Shown: positions 30,051-39,312 of the stretch, piece after piece
Layout of the letters: each line of letters opens with the position of its first letter
Position numbering within the stretch: position 1 is the stretch's first letter
Assembly (NCBI RefSeq): GCF_004801295.1
Contig: NZ_SSOC01000003.1
Location: forward strand, 595,738 to 659,737
Origin: Pseudothauera nasutitermitis
Lineage (GTDB): Bacteria; Pseudomonadota; Gammaproteobacteria; Burkholderiales; Rhodocyclaceae
Length of the DNA: 64,000 nucleotides
Direction of reading: 5' to 3'
The notes under the pieces: model-generated
What the model was told of the DNA's origin: nothing
Seen by the model: only the letters and a program-made list of their open reading frames with translations
Databases searched by the model: none
Position numbers and translations under genes: made by a program

Positions 30051-31000
30051 GGGGAGTCCTCCTGATCGTTGGCCGCCGCATGGCGAGCGAGCTCTTCCGC
30101 GCAGGCACCGGCCAGCGCGCTTTCCAGCATATCGAGAAACGCCCGGGTCTTGGCCGGCATCAGCCTGCGCCCGGGGAACACAGCCCAAGCGTCGTGCGGC
30201 GGCAGATGCCAGCGCGGCAGCACGCGGCGCAGTTCCCCGCGTACCACGCGCGCGCGGGCGAAGTGGTCCGGCACGGCGGCGATGCCGGCGCCGGCGGCGG
30301 CCAGGCCGAGCAGCAGTTCCGGCGAATTGGCGGCGATGCGGCCGGTCGGCTGGATATCGCGCTGCAGGGTGTCGTGGATCAGCGTCCAGATCCTCGGCCC
30401 CCCGGCGCTGGCCGGCAGCACCAGGGCGCGATGCACGGCCAGTGCCTCGGGCGTTTCCGGGTCGCCGTGCTCGGCCAGGTAGGCGGGCGCGGCGTACAGC
30501 CCCATCGACATCGAGGCGATGCGGCGCGCCGCCAGCAGCGTGTCGTCCGGCAGGGCGCCCATGCGCAGGGCCAGATCGAAGTTCTCGCCGACGATGTCCA
30601 CACGGCGCGGGGAGAGGTCCAGTTCCAGCATTACTTCGGGGTGCAGCGCGGAGAAGGCGGCCAGCATGTCGACCAGCAGCAGCCCGGCGAAATCGCTCGG
30701 CATCGACACGCGCAGGCGCCCGCTGGGCCGCGCGCGGCGGTGCTCGGCGAGCGCACGCACCGCATCGACCTCCTCGACCACCTGGCGGGCGTGTTCGAGC
30801 AGATGCGTGCCGAACTCGGTCAGCCGCAGCCGGCGCGTGGTGCGCAGCAGCACGCGCTCGCCCAGACGCTCTTCCAGCCCGGCCAGCCGGCGCGACACGG
30901 TGGATTTGGGCAGCCCCAGACGCTCGGCCGCGCGCGAGAAGCTGCCGGCTTCCACGACGCGGGCGAAGAGGTAGAGATCGTTCGGCTCAAACTGTTCCAT
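30047..31000 (-). CDS. LysR-family transcriptional regulator
   Basis: A 317-residue LysR regulator. The N-terminal winged helix is clear (residues 5-64: LYLFARVVEAGSFSRAAERL, PKSTVSRRLAGLEERLG, RLLRTTRRLRLTE-like segment), followed by the effector-binding domain (SGRLRVSMPSDFAGLLLVDML onward) and a Cys-containing tail. The start MEQFEPNDLYLF at 31000 was chosen from family length; the frame stays open upstream but without homology. It is divergent from the azoreductase gene (97-bp shared region), the usual arrangement for LysR control of the neighbour. The lipoprotein gene overlaps its end. Confidence 0.92.
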   Translation of the reverse strand: MEQFEPNDLYLFARVVEAGSFSRAAERLGLPKSTVSRRLAGLEERLGERVLLRTTRRLRLTEFGTHLLEHARQVVEEVDAVRALAEHRRARPSGRLRVSMPSDFAGLLLVDMLAAFSALHPEVMLELDLSPRRVDIVGENFDLALRMGALPDDTLLAARRIASMSMGLYAAPAYLAEHGDPETPEALAVHRALVLPASAGGPRIWTLIHDTLQRDIQPTGRIAANSPELLLGLAAAGAGIAAVPDHFARARVVRGELRRVLPRWHLPPHDAWAVFPGRRLMPAKTRAFLDMLESALAGACAEELARHAAANDQEDSP

Positions 31001-31097
31001 ATACAGAACAATGTAATCCGTTCCCGCGCCTTCCGCCAGGATTATCCCGGTTCTACAGTACGTCTCACCAACACCCCGATCCCACAGAGAGCACATC

Positions 31098-31697
31098 ATG
31101 AACATCCTGCAAATCCATTCCAGCATCCGTGGCACCGACAGCCACTCCAGCCGCCTGGCGCAGAACGTGGTGGATCGCCTGCGTGCCCGCCACCTGGACA
31201 CCCGCGTCACCCTGCGCGATCTCGGCGCCCAGCCCCATCCCGCGCTCGATGAAAACGCGCTTGGGGCGCTGTTCACCCCGGCCGCCGGGCGCAGCGCCGA
31301 ACAGGCCGCCCGCGTGGCGCTGGACGACGCGCTGATCGCCGAGGTGCAGGCCGCCGACGTGCTGGTGCTGGGCGTGCCGATGTACAACTTCGCCATTCCG
31401 GTGCAACTGAAGAACTGGATCGACGCGATCGCCCGCGCCGGGGTCACCTTCCGCTATACCGAGAACGGCCCCGAAGGCCTGCTGCAAGGCAAGACCGTGT
31501 ATGTCGCGCTGGCGCGCGGCGGCCTCTACCGCGACGGCGCGGCCGACACCCAGGTGCCGTATCTGCGCATGGTGCTGGGTTTCCTGGGCCTGACCGACGT
31601 GCGCTTCATCTACGCCGAAGGACTCAATATGGGCCCGGAAGCCGTGCAGCGCGGCCTGGCCACGGCCGAAGCCGACCTGGCCGCCGCGCTGGGCTAG
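31098..31697 (+). CDS. azoR: FMN-dependent NADH-azoreductase
   Basis: The 199-residue protein is an AzoR flavodoxin-fold quinone/azo reductase. It begins [23 protein letters not shown] (phosphate-binding loop for FMN), and has [40 protein letters not shown] and [12 protein letters not shown], typical of the family. AzoR enzymes give two-electron reduction of quinones and azo dyes, a detoxification role. The divergent LysR gene is its likely regulator, and pirin follows on the same strand. Confidence 0.94.
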   Translation: MNILQIHSSIRGTDSHSSRLAQNVVDRLRARHLDTRVTLRDLGAQPHPALDENALGALFTPAAGRSAEQAARVALDDALIAEVQAADVLVLGVPMYNFAIPVQLKNWIDAIARAGVTFRYTENGPEGLLQGKTVYVALARGGLYRDGAADTQVPYLRMVLGFLGLTDVRFIYAEGLNMGPEAVQRGLATAEADLAAALG

Positions 31698-31740
31698 GGC
31701 GTGTTCCCACGATCCTCGGCGGATCGTGAGAACACGCCCT
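31696..31740. terminator. Large inverted repeat between azoR and pirin
   Basis: Two 20-base arms pair at 19 positions around a TCGGC loop (AGGGCGTGTTC... and its complement). It starts at the azoR stop codon. No T-run follows, so it could be a terminator, an mRNA stabiliser, or a REP-like element. Confidence 0.6.
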
Positions 31741-31766
31741 AAACCACAGACAAGGAGACATCGACC

Positions 31767-32636
31767 ATGAACGCCATCGCTACTTCGACCGTGACGCGCA
31801 GCCGCGCGGTCGAGCAGGTGGTGAGCGGCGTCGCCACCTCGGACGGCGCTGGCGTCAAGCTCACCCGCGTGCTCACCCAGCCGCTGCAACGCCGGCTGGA
31901 TCCCTTCCTGATGCTCGACGCCTTCGGCAGCGACCGGCCGGACGATTACATCGCCGGTTTCCCGGATCATCCGCACCGGGGTTTCGAGACCATCACCTAC
32001 ATGCTCGCCGGGCGCATGCGCCACCGCGACAGCGCCGGCCATGAAGGCCTGCTGGAGGCCGGCGGCGTGCAGTGGATGACTGCCGGGCGCGGGGTGATCC
32101 ATTCGGAGATTCCGCAGCAGCAGGAAGGGCTGATGGAGGGCTTCCAGCTGTGGCTCAACCTGCCTGCGCGCGACAAGCTGTGCGCGCCCTGGTACCGCGA
32201 TTTCGCTGCCGGCGATCTGCCGCGCTTCACCACCGGGATGGGCGTCGAGGCCATCGTGATCGCCGGGGAAAGCCACGGCGTGGCAGGCGCGGTCAGCCGC
32301 GAAGCCACCGCGCCGCTGTACCTGGACGTGCATCTGCCCGCCGGCGCGCGCTTCGAGCAGCCGCTCCCGGTGTTCCACAATGCCTTCGTCTATGTCTATC
32401 GCGGCGAGGCACGCATCGGCGAACGCACGGTGCCGGCCGGCCGCATGGCCATCCTCGCCAACGACGCCGGGAGCGACGGCGTGGTGCTGGAAGCAGCGGG
32501 CGACACCCGCGCCCTGTTGATCGCCGGCCAGCCCCTGGGCGAGCGCATCGTGCAGTACGGGCCGTTCGTGATGAACTCCGAGCAGGAGATCTACCAGGCC
32601 ATCGGCGATTATCGGGAGGGTCGGCTGGCGAGCTGA
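31767..32636 (+). CDS. Pirin family protein
   Basis: A 289-residue bicupin of the pirin family. Metal-binding motifs are visible in the N-terminal cupin: FPDHPHRGFETITYMLAG and HEGLLEAGGVQWMTAGRGVIHSE, giving the three His and one Glu that hold Fe. The C-terminal cupin carries HNAFVYVYRGEARIGERTV and ALLIAGQPLGERIVQYGPFVMN. Bacterial pirins include quercetin dioxygenases and redox-linked regulators; the role here is open. A good ribosome-binding site (AAGGAGA) precedes the ATG. Confidence 0.92.
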   Translation: MNAIATSTVTRSRAVEQVVSGVATSDGAGVKLTRVLTQPLQRRLDPFLMLDAFGSDRPDDYIAGFPDHPHRGFETITYMLAGRMRHRDSAGHEGLLEAGGVQWMTAGRGVIHSEIPQQQEGLMEGFQLWLNLPARDKLCAPWYRDFAAGDLPRFTTGMGVEAIVIAGESHGVAGAVSREATAPLYLDVHLPAGARFEQPLPVFHNAFVYVYRGEARIGERTVPAGRMAILANDAGSDGVVLEAAGDTRALLIAGQPLGERIVQYGPFVMNSEQEIYQAIGDYREGRLAS

Positions 32637-32653
32637 ATGCCACCGAGGCACAA

Positions 32654-32689
32654 ACAAAAAGCCCGGCGCATGCGCGTCGGGCTTTTTGT
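32654..32689. terminator. Bidirectional terminator between pirin and tRNA-Phe
   Basis: ACAAAAAGCCCG and CGGGCTTTTTGT pair over 12 bp around a GC-rich loop. It serves the pirin gene on the plus strand and tRNA-Phe on the minus strand. Confidence 0.85.
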
Positions 32690-32701
32690 TTTGCTGTTCC
32701 T

Positions 32702-32777
32702 TGGTGGCCAGTCGCGGAATCGAACCACGGACACGCGGATTTTCAATCCGCTGCTCTACCAACTGAGCTAACTGGCC
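32702..32777 (-). tRNA. tRNA-Phe (GAA)
   Basis: A 76-nt tRNA read on the minus strand: acceptor GGCCAGT pairs with ACTGGCC and the CCA end is encoded. The D arm TAGCTCAGTTGGTAGAGCA, an anticodon stem GCGGA/TCCGC with loop TTGAAAA (anticodon GAA), and a T arm with GGTTCGATTCC are all canonical. Confidence 0.97.
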
Positions 32778-32788
32778 AGGGAGCGCGC

Positions 32789-32816
32789 ATTATAGCGAAA
32801 GGCCGGATGGAGTCAA
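32789..32816 (-). promoter_or_regulatory. Sigma-70 promoter of tRNA-Phe
   Basis: On the minus strand TTGACT, a 16-bp spacer and TATAAT lie just upstream of the tRNA, a near-consensus promoter with the start about 5 bp before the mature 5' end. Confidence 0.85.
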
Positions 32817-32870
32817 ACCCTTTCACCAGCCCTTGCGCCGCCCCAAAAAGAGCGGGCGCCTGCGGCGGAT

Positions 32871-34361
32871 TCAGCCGTGCCCGATGAACCCGGCCGATGC
32901 ATCGGGAGGCGGCGTGGGCGGCTGGCTGCGCGGGAAGACCACCTGGGCGATGGTGCCCTGCCCGGCCGGATTGGGGTTCAGGCTGACCGTGGCACGGTGC
33001 AGTTCGGCAATCTCCTGGACGATCGGCAACCCCAGGCCGGAGCCGTCCGCGCCGCTGCCGAGCACGCGGAAAAAACGTTCGAACACCCGCTCGCGGTCCG
33101 CCTCGGGAATGCCGATGCCGGTATCCTCGACCTCCAGGATGGGCGCCCCGGCATGCCGGGTGCGCGTGGTGACGCTGCCGCCGCGCGGGGTGTACTTGAT
33201 GGCGTTGTCCATCAGGTTCTTGATCATCTCGCGCAGCAGCACCGGATTGCCGTCCACCGGCAGCGGATGGCCGCTGCCCTCCACGCCCAGGTCGATGCTC
33301 TTGGCCAGTGCGCGCGGGAACAGATCCTGGGCGACCTCGCGCACGATGGCCTCCAGATCCACGCGCTCCACCGCGTAGATCTTTTCGAAGCTGGCCTCGG
33401 CGCGCGCCAGCGAGAGCAACTGGTTGATCAGGTGGCTGGCGCGGTCGGCGCTCTCGGCGATCTGGCGCAGGGAGGCGCGCTGCTGTTCGGGGTCGGTTTC
33501 CAGCAGCGCCAGATCGGTCTGCATGCGCAGGCCGGTCAGCGGCGTGCGCATCTGGTGGGCGGCATCGGCGATGAAGCGCTGCTGGGCCTGCAGGTTCACC
33601 TCCAGCCGGCTCATCATGTCGTTGAAGGCGACGATCAGCGGGCGCACCTCCTCGGGCACGCTGGCCGGCCGGATGGGCGACAGGTCGGTCGGCCGGCGGC
33701 GGCGGATCAGCGCCTGCAGACGGCTCAAGGGCGCGATGCCGCGGCTCAGGCCCACCCACACCAGCACCACGGCGAGCGGGATGATGGCGAACTGCGGCAG
33801 CAGCACGCCGGTGACCACGCGGGAGGCCAGGTCGGTGCGCTTGTTGCGCGTCTCGGCAACCTGCACCAGCACCATGCGCGCATCGTCCTGCGTGCGCGGC
33901 GGCACGAACTGGTAGGCGATGCGCACTTCCTCGCCGTGAATCACCTCGTCGCGGAACAGCACTTCATCGGGCAGCACGTGCTCCGGCAACGCCAGCGGCG
34001 GGATTTCCGCGTCGCCCACCACCACCTCGCCGTCCTGCACGGCCACCTGGTAGTACAGCGTGTCGTCCTGGTCGGCGCGGAACAGCGCGCGCGGCGGCGC
34101 GGGGAAATTGACCGCCACCTCGCCATCGACCAGCTCCACCATGCGCGCCAGCGCCCGCGTGCTGTCGGCCAGTGCGCGGTCGTAGGGCTGGTTGGCGATG
34201 TTGTCGGCGACGTTGTGGGTGACGATGATGGAGATCGGCCACAGAAACAGCAGCGGCGCGAGCATCCAGTCGAGGATCTCGCCGAACAGGGAATTCGGCT
34301 GGCCGCTGCCCCGCGAGGCATTGCCGGCCTTGCGCTCAGGCTTTCGCCGCCTGCTCAGCAT
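32871..34361 (-). CDS. TctE-type sensor histidine kinase
   Basis: A 496-residue membrane kinase with an N-terminal helix (LDWMLAPLLFLWPISIIVTH), a periplasmic 2CSK_N-type sensor (about residues 50-180), a second helix (VVTGVLLPQFAIIPLAVVLVWVGL), a HAMP-like segment, and the dimerisation/phospho-acceptor box RFIADAAHQMRTPLTGLRMQ. ATPase boxes follow: NLMDNAIKYTP, EDTGIGIPEADRERVFERFF and GSGLGLPIVQEI. It overlaps its response regulator by 26 bp. TctE relatives often sense carboxylates, but no transporter gene sits beside it here, so the signal is unknown. Confidence 0.93.
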   Translation of the reverse strand: MLSRRRKPERKAGNASRGSGQPNSLFGEILDWMLAPLLFLWPISIIVTHNVADNIANQPYDRALADSTRALARMVELVDGEVAVNFPAPPRALFRADQDDTLYYQVAVQDGEVVVGDAEIPPLALPEHVLPDEVLFRDEVIHGEEVRIAYQFVPPRTQDDARMVLVQVAETRNKRTDLASRVVTGVLLPQFAIIPLAVVLVWVGLSRGIAPLSRLQALIRRRRPTDLSPIRPASVPEEVRPLIVAFNDMMSRLEVNLQAQQRFIADAAHQMRTPLTGLRMQTDLALLETDPEQQRASLRQIAESADRASHLINQLLSLARAEASFEKIYAVERVDLEAIVREVAQDLFPRALAKSIDLGVEGSGHPLPVDGNPVLLREMIKNLMDNAIKYTPRGGSVTTRTRHAGAPILEVEDTGIGIPEADRERVFERFFRVLGSGADGSGLGLPIVQEIAELHRATVSLNPNPAGQGTIAQVVFPRSQPPTPPPDASAGFIGHG

Positions 34362-35022
34362 CCGGGTTTTCCAGGCAGTAGCCCAACCCGCGCACGGTGA
34401 CGATGCGCACCCCGCTGTCCTCCAGCTTCTTGCGCAGGCGGTGCACGTACACCTCGATGGCGTTGCTGGAGACTTCCTCGCCCCAGCCGCACAGGTGATC
34501 GACCAGTTGGTCCTTGCTCACCAGCCGCCCCACCCGCAGGATGAACACTTCCAGCAGGCCGATCTCGCGCGCGGAGAGATCGACCACTTGGCCGTTGATC
34601 TTCACCACGCGGTCGGCCTGGTCGTAGGACAGATGGCCGATCTCGATGCGGCGCGGCTGCCCGGTGCCACGCCGGGTCAGCGCGCGCACGCGCGCTTCCA
34701 GTTCGGGCAGCGCGAAGGGTTTGGTCAGGTAGTCGTCGGCGCCGGCGTCCAGGCCGCGCACGCGGTCATCCACGCCGTCCTGCGCGGTGAGAATCAGCAC
34801 CGGCATGGCGGACTTGCGCGCGCGCAGGCGCTTGAGCACCTCGATGCCGTTCAGGCGCGGCAGGCCCAGGTCCAGGATCAGCAGGTCGTAGAACTGCGCC
34901 ACCAACGCCGCGTCGGCCTCGGCGCCGTTGGCCACGTGATCCACCGCGTAGCCCGCGCGGCGCAGCGTGCGGACCAGTCCGTCGGCGATGACTGTATCAT
35001 CCTCGGCAAGCAGAATGCGCAT
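34336..35022 (-). CDS. OmpR-family response regulator (TctD/QseB-like)
   Basis: The 228-residue regulator has a receiver domain with acidic pocket EDD (7-9), phospho-acceptor Asp51 (LILDLGLPRL) and Lys in YLTKPFALPELEARV, then an OmpR winged helix (VDLSAREIGLLEVFILRVGRLVSKDQLVDHLCGW, VYVHRLRKKLEDSGVRIVTVRGLGYCLE). It is first in the pair with the TctE-like kinase. A direct repeat TGTAAG-N5-TGTAAG lies 11 bp upstream of the start and could be its own binding box. Confidence 0.94.
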   Translation of the reverse strand: MRILLAEDDTVIADGLVRTLRRAGYAVDHVANGAEADAALVAQFYDLLILDLGLPRLNGIEVLKRLRARKSAMPVLILTAQDGVDDRVRGLDAGADDYLTKPFALPELEARVRALTRRGTGQPRRIEIGHLSYDQADRVVKINGQVVDLSAREIGLLEVFILRVGRLVSKDQLVDHLCGWGEEVSSNAIEVYVHRLRKKLEDSGVRIVTVRGLGYCLENPDAEQAAKA

Positions 35023-35033
35023 AGGAATCAGGA

Positions 35034-35050
35034 TGTAAGTTAGCTGTAAG
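35034..35050 (-). promoter_or_regulatory. Direct repeat, possible response-regulator box
   Basis: TGTAAG-TTAGC-TGTAAG on the plus strand (CTTACA-N5-CTTACA on the minus strand) is an 11-bp-phased direct repeat of the kind bound by OmpR-family dimers such as PmrA or QseB. It is 11 bp before the minus-strand regulator gene. Function is inferred. Confidence 0.5.
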
Positions 35051-35150
35051 CGGCCGCCACTAGAGTCAGTACCGCTGTTCTCCTTTTACTCGGTCCTAGG
35101 GAATGGCTGCCTTCCGGCAGGCATTCCAGGGAGCGTCCAGTTGCTGCAAC

Positions 35151-35173
35151 CGGCCGCTCCCGGCCGTTTTTTT
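35151..35173 (+). terminator. Intrinsic terminator upstream of the second two-component operon
   Basis: CGGCCG-CTCC-CGGCCG followed by seven T residues on the plus strand. It lies about 180 bp before the ATG at 35355, so it would stop a short leader or small RNA rather than a coding transcript. Confidence 0.55.
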
Positions 35174-35354
35174 CTCCCCCGGGCTACCCCGAGCCGATCG
35201 ATTATTACACGCTTCGGGTACGCTGCGCGCATCCGTGCCCGGCAGTGCCGCGCCCGCCCCCTCTTCCGCTCCATCCTGTTTCGGCCGATACTCTCATGGC
35301 GCCCGGCGTCGGCCGCACGGGCGCGTACCACAACCCTGAATGCATAGCACCTTC

Positions 35355-36032
35355 ATGCACATCCTGCTGATCGAGGACGATTCCGAACTGGGCGATGGCA
35401 TCGCCGACTTCCTGCGCGGACAGGGCGACACCGTGATCCTGGAGCGCAACGGCCTGCAGGCCGACCGCCTGCTCCAGCAGGAGCGCTTCGACTTCGCCCT
35501 GATCGACGTCGGCCTGCCCGGCCTGAGCGGCTACGAGATCGTGCGCCGCATCCACGGGCGCGGCCAGAACCTGCCGGTGATCCTGATCACCGCGCGCGAC
35601 GCGCTCGACGACCGCATCTACGGCCTCGACCTGGGCGCGGACGACTACCTGCCCAAGCCCTTCGAACTGCCCGAACTCACCGCGCGCATGCGTGCCGTGC
35701 TGCGCCGGGGACGCAACACCGGCACCGCCGGCACGCCATCGAGCATCCGCTTCGGCCCGCTGGCGCTCGACACCGAAGGTCGCCTGGCCTCGCTCGATGG
35801 ACAACCGCTGTCGATCACCAGCCGGGAATGGGACCTGCTGGAAGCGCTGGCCACGGCGGGCGGGCGCACCGTGCCCAAGGAACGCCTGCAATCCAACGCC
35901 AGCGGCAACGCGGTGGAAGTGTACGTCTCCCGCCTGCGCCCCCGCCTGGAGCCGGCCGGCGTGCTGATCCGCACGGTGCGCGGCTTCGGCTACCGCCTGG
36001 AGCTGGAAGGCGGACGGAGCGATGCCGCTTAG
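35355..36032 (+). CDS. OmpR-family response regulator
   Basis: A 225-residue regulator: receiver with EDD (8-9), phospho-acceptor Asp51 (LIDVGLPGLSGYE) and Lys in YLPKPFELPELTARM, then an OmpR winged helix (LSITSREWDLLEALATAGGRTVPKERLQ, VYVSRLRPRLEPAGVLIRTVRGFGYRLE). The linker between the trans-activation loop and recognition helix is shorter than usual. The start MHILLIEDD at 35355 is preferred over an ATG five codons upstream. The gene overlaps the kinase by 11 bp. Confidence 0.93.
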   Translation: MHILLIEDDSELGDGIADFLRGQGDTVILERNGLQADRLLQQERFDFALIDVGLPGLSGYEIVRRIHGRGQNLPVILITARDALDDRIYGLDLGADDYLPKPFELPELTARMRAVLRRGRNTGTAGTPSSIRFGPLALDTEGRLASLDGQPLSITSREWDLLEALATAGGRTVPKERLQSNASGNAVEVYVSRLRPRLEPAGVLIRTVRGFGYRLELEGGRSDAA

Positions 36033-37434
36033 CCTGCGGCGCAAGCTCGCCGAAACCCTCGGCGCGCCCAGCGTACTGCTCATCGTCACCGCCGGTGCAT
36101 TGGCCTACGGGGTGTCCACCAGCGTGGTCACCACCGCCTACGACCAGAACCTGCTCAACCAGGCCCACCGCGTGCTCCAGCAGATCGATGCGGCGCGCGG
36201 CGAGCAGGGCGTGCGCCTGACCACCGAGACGGTCCCCCACGCCAGCGCCGAAACCCGCGTGTTCTTCCGCATCGGCAACCTGCGCGGCAAGACCCTGGCG
36301 GGCGAGCCCGCCTTGCCCCTGCCCGACAGCATCGCCAGCTACGGCGACCCGTACAGCGCGCTGTACGCCGGCGCCCAGCCCGAACCGGCCGCCCCGCCGC
36401 GCCCGCCGCAACGCATGTTCTACGACGCGCGCTACCAGGACGAGCCGGTGCGCGCGCTGCAACTGTTCCGTGAAATCGACGGGCAAGGCTATCTGATCAC
36501 CGTGGCCGAAACCCTCGAACAGCGGCACGGCGCGATGAGCCAGCTGCTCATCGGCCTGCTCAGCGTGGCGGTGCTGGCCGCTGCCGCCGCCGCGCTCGCG
36601 GTGCGCTTCGGCATTCCATCGGCGCTGGAACCGCTGGAACAACTCGAACGCGCGCTGCGCGCACGGGGCGCAAACGATCTGGCGCCCATCGACCTGAACC
36701 GGGTGCCGCGTGAGGTGCGTGAAGTGGTCCACGCCCTGAACACCCTGCTGGCCCGCCAGGAAGAGGCCAACGCCGCACAGCACGCCTTCCTGCAGGATGC
36801 CGCCCACCAGCTGCGCACCCCGCTGGCCAGCCTGCAGGTGCAGTTGGGGCTGCTGCAACCCGCGGCGGACACCGATCCGGCCGTGCTGGAGCGCCTGAAG
36901 CGCTCCGTCACGCGGGTCACCCGCCTGGCCAACCAGTTGCTCTCGCTCGCCCGTGCGGAGGCCGGCGAGCATCTGCGGGCCAGCGCGACGCAGGTCGATC
37001 TGGCCGCGCTGATCGACGGCGCGCTGGATGACTGGCTGGTCGACGCGGATGCCAAGTCCATCGACTTCGGCGTCGAACGCGCAGCCGCCAGCCTGTGCGG
37101 CGATCCCACGCTGCTGCGCGAACTGCTCGCCAATCTGGTCGACAACGCACTCAAGTATACCCCGGCCGGCGGCCGGGTCACGCTGCGCTGCCTGCACACG
37201 GACCAGGGCATCGTCCTGGAGGTGGAAGACAATGGCCCCGGCATTCCCGCCGAGGCCCGCGACGCCGTGTTCGCCCGCTTCCACCGCCTGCCCGACGCGG
37301 GCTCCAGCGGCAGCGGCCTGGGCCTGCCGATCGCCCGCGAGATTGCCCGCAGGCATGGCGGACGCATCGAGCTCAGCGAAGGGGCGGAAGGCCGGGGCAC
37401 GCTGGCGCGTGTCATCCTGCCGGACAGCCACTGA
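36022..37434 (+). CDS. TctE/QseC-type sensor histidine kinase
   Basis: A 470-residue kinase with an N-terminal helix (VLLIVTAGALAYGVS), a periplasmic sensor of about 140 residues rich in Pro, a second helix (LLIGLLSVAVLAAAAAALAV), HAMP-like region, phospho-acceptor box AFLQDAAHQLRTPLASLQVQ, and ATPase boxes NLVDNALKYTP, VEDNGPGIPAEARDAVFARF and GSGLGLPIAREIA. It resembles the minus-strand kinase at 32.9 kb in layout, so the two pairs may be ancient duplicates. Signal unknown. Confidence 0.92.
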   Translation: MPLSLRRKLAETLGAPSVLLIVTAGALAYGVSTSVVTTAYDQNLLNQAHRVLQQIDAARGEQGVRLTTETVPHASAETRVFFRIGNLRGKTLAGEPALPLPDSIASYGDPYSALYAGAQPEPAAPPRPPQRMFYDARYQDEPVRALQLFREIDGQGYLITVAETLEQRHGAMSQLLIGLLSVAVLAAAAAALAVRFGIPSALEPLEQLERALRARGANDLAPIDLNRVPREVREVVHALNTLLARQEEANAAQHAFLQDAAHQLRTPLASLQVQLGLLQPAADTDPAVLERLKRSVTRVTRLANQLLSLARAEAGEHLRASATQVDLAALIDGALDDWLVDADAKSIDFGVERAAASLCGDPTLLRELLANLVDNALKYTPAGGRVTLRCLHTDQGIVLEVEDNGPGIPAEARDAVFARFHRLPDAGSSGSGLGLPIAREIARRHGGRIELSEGAEGRGTLARVILPDSH

Positions 37435-37520
37435 GCAGACCCGGAAAAACCTCCCCAAGCTTGCACTTCGTGGCTGCGCCGCCCCCCAGGGGCGTTCTTT
37501 GTCTCGAGGCAGGCGACAAA

Positions 37521-37555
37521 AAAAGCGGCGGGCCCCATTGGGACCCACCGCTTTT
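37521..37555. terminator. Bidirectional terminator between the kinase and actP
   Basis: AAAAGCGG with flanking G/C pairs opposite CCGCTTTT forms a long, slightly imperfect stem with A and T runs on both sides, between convergent genes. Confidence 0.75.
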
Positions 37556-37596
37556 CACGCCGGCCGCCGCAGCGGCCGGTCGAACCACCGTACGGC

Positions 37597-39312
37597 TTAG
37601 TGCGCGGACGCCGCTGCCGCGCCGATGCCCGTTTCCGAACGCACCGCCTGGGCTTCGTAGCCGGCGCGGTCGATGCGCGCGCGCGGGCTGTTGTCGAAGA
37701 TCGAGAACAGCCAGATGCCGATGAAGCCCGCGGCCATGGAGAACAGCGCCGGCGAGGTGTAGGGGAACAGCGCCGAACCCTTCGGATTGCCCAGCGTGGC
37801 TTCCCACACCGACGGCGACACGATGGTCAGGCCCACCGCGGTGATCAGGCCGATGAAGCCGCCGATGCACGCGCCACGGGTGGTGCAGTTCTTCCACAGC
37901 ACCGACATGAACAGCACCGGGAAGTTGGCCGAGGCGGCCACCGCGAAGGCCAGCGACACCATGAAGGCGATGTTCTGCTTCTCGAAGGCGATACCCAGGA
38001 TCACGGAGATCACCCCCAGCACCAGCACGGTGATGCGCGACATGCGCAGTTCGGAGGCGGAGTCGGCCTTGCCCTTCTTGAACACCGTGGCGTACAGGTC
38101 GTGCGACACCGCCGAGGCACCGGACAGGGTCAGGCCCGCGACCACCGCCAGGATCGTGGCGAACGCGACCGCGGAGATGAAGCCGAGGAACACGTTGCCG
38201 CCCACCGCGTTGGCCAGGTGCACCGCGGCCATGTTGCCGCCGCCGAGCAAGCCGCCTTCCGGGTCGAGGAACTGCGGATTGGTGGACACCATCACGATCG
38301 CGCCGAAGCCGATGATGAAGGTGAGGATGTAGAAGTAACCGATCCAGGTGGTCGCCCAGAACACCGACTTGCGCGCCTCCTTGGCATCCGGCACGGTGAA
38401 GAAGCGCATCAGGATGTGCGGCAGGCCGGCGGTGCCGAACATCAGCGCCATGCCGAAGGAGATCGCCGAGATCGGGTCGCGGATGAAGTTGCCCGGCCCC
38501 ATGATCGACAATCCGGCCGCGCCCGCCGCCGCGGGGTCCATGCCGCCTTCGACGGCCACGTTCTTCTTCACCTCGACCGCGGCGGAGAACAGCGCTTCCG
38601 GCGAGAAGCCGTACTGCAGCAGCACCATGAAGGCCATGAACGAGGCGCCGGAGAGCAGCAGCACCGCCTTGATGATCTGCACCCAGGTGGTCGCCGTCAT
38701 GCCGCCGAACAGCACGTAGATGACCATCAGGCCGCCCACCAGGACCACTGCGATCCAGTACTCCAGGCCGAACAGCAGCTTGATCAGTTGACCCGCGCCG
38801 ACCATCTGCGCGATCAGGTAGAACGCCACCACGACCAGGGTGCCGGAAGCCGCGAACGCGCGGATCGGGGTCTGCGCGAAGCGGTAGGCCGCCACGTCGG
38901 CAAAGGTGAATTTGCCCAGGTTGCGCAGACGCTCGGCCATCAGGAAGGTGAGGATGGGCCAGCCCACGAGGAAGCCGATCGAGTAGATCAGGCCGTCGAA
39001 GCCGCTGACCATCACCGCCGCCGAAATCCCCAGGAAGGAGGCCGCCGACATGTAGTCGCCGGCGATCGCCAGGCCGTTCTGGAAGCCGGTGATGCCGCCG
39101 CCGGCGGTGTAGAAGTCCGCCGCCGAGCGGGTGCGCGCGGCCGCCCACTTGGTGATCCACAGCGTGAACCCGACGAAGATGGCGAACATGGCGATCGCCG
39201 TCCAGTTGGTGGCCTGCTTCTGGGCCTGGCCGAGATCGCCGCCCGCGGCCAGCACTGCGGCGGAACACAGAGCGAGCGCCAGCCCGCCAACGATATGCGC
39301 TTGACGGGCCAT
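37597..39312 (-). CDS. actP: Acetate/cation symporter ActP
   Basis: A 571-residue sodium:solute symporter. A signal-like N-terminus ([25 protein letters not shown]) is followed by about 13 transmembrane helices. Family marks include [64 protein letters not shown] and [25 protein letters not shown]. ActP takes up acetate, glycolate and related short carboxylates. Its ATG overlaps the stop of the DUF485 gene by one base, the standard yjcH-actP pair. There is no adjacent acs gene. Confidence 0.95.
   Translation of the reverse strand: MARQAHIVGGLALALCSAAVLAAGGDLGQAQKQATNWTAIAMFAIFVGFTLWITKWAAARTRSAADFYTAGGGITGFQNGLAIAGDYMSAASFLGISAAVMVSGFDGLIYSIGFLVGWPILTFLMAERLRNLGKFTFADVAAYRFAQTPIRAFAASGTLVVVAFYLIAQMVGAGQLIKLLFGLEYWIAVVLVGGLMVIYVLFGGMTATTWVQIIKAVLLLSGASFMAFMVLLQYGFSPEALFSAAVEVKKNVAVEGGMDPAAAGAAGLSIMGPGNFIRDPISAISFGMALMFGTAGLPHILMRFFTVPDAKEARKSVFWATTWIGYFYILTFIIGFGAIVMVSTNPQFLDPEGGLLGGGNMAAVHLANAVGGNVFLGFISAVAFATILAVVAGLTLSGASAVSHDLYATVFKKGKADSASELRMSRITVLVLGVISVILGIAFEKQNIAFMVSLAFAVAASANFPVLFMSVLWKNCTTRGACIGGFIGLITAVGLTIVSPSVWEATLGNPKGSALFPYTSPALFSMAAGFIGIWLFSIFDNSPRARIDRAGYEAQAVRSETGIGAAAASAH

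Larger units (their letters stand above)
35023..35354. other. Intergenic region between two divergent two-component systems
   Basis: This 332-bp region has no gene. It holds the TGTAAG repeat near the left operon, an imperfect inverted repeat at 35099-35129 (GGAATG...CATTCC) and a plus-strand terminator-like hairpin at 35151-35173. The right half is GC-rich and otherwise featureless. Confidence 0.6.
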
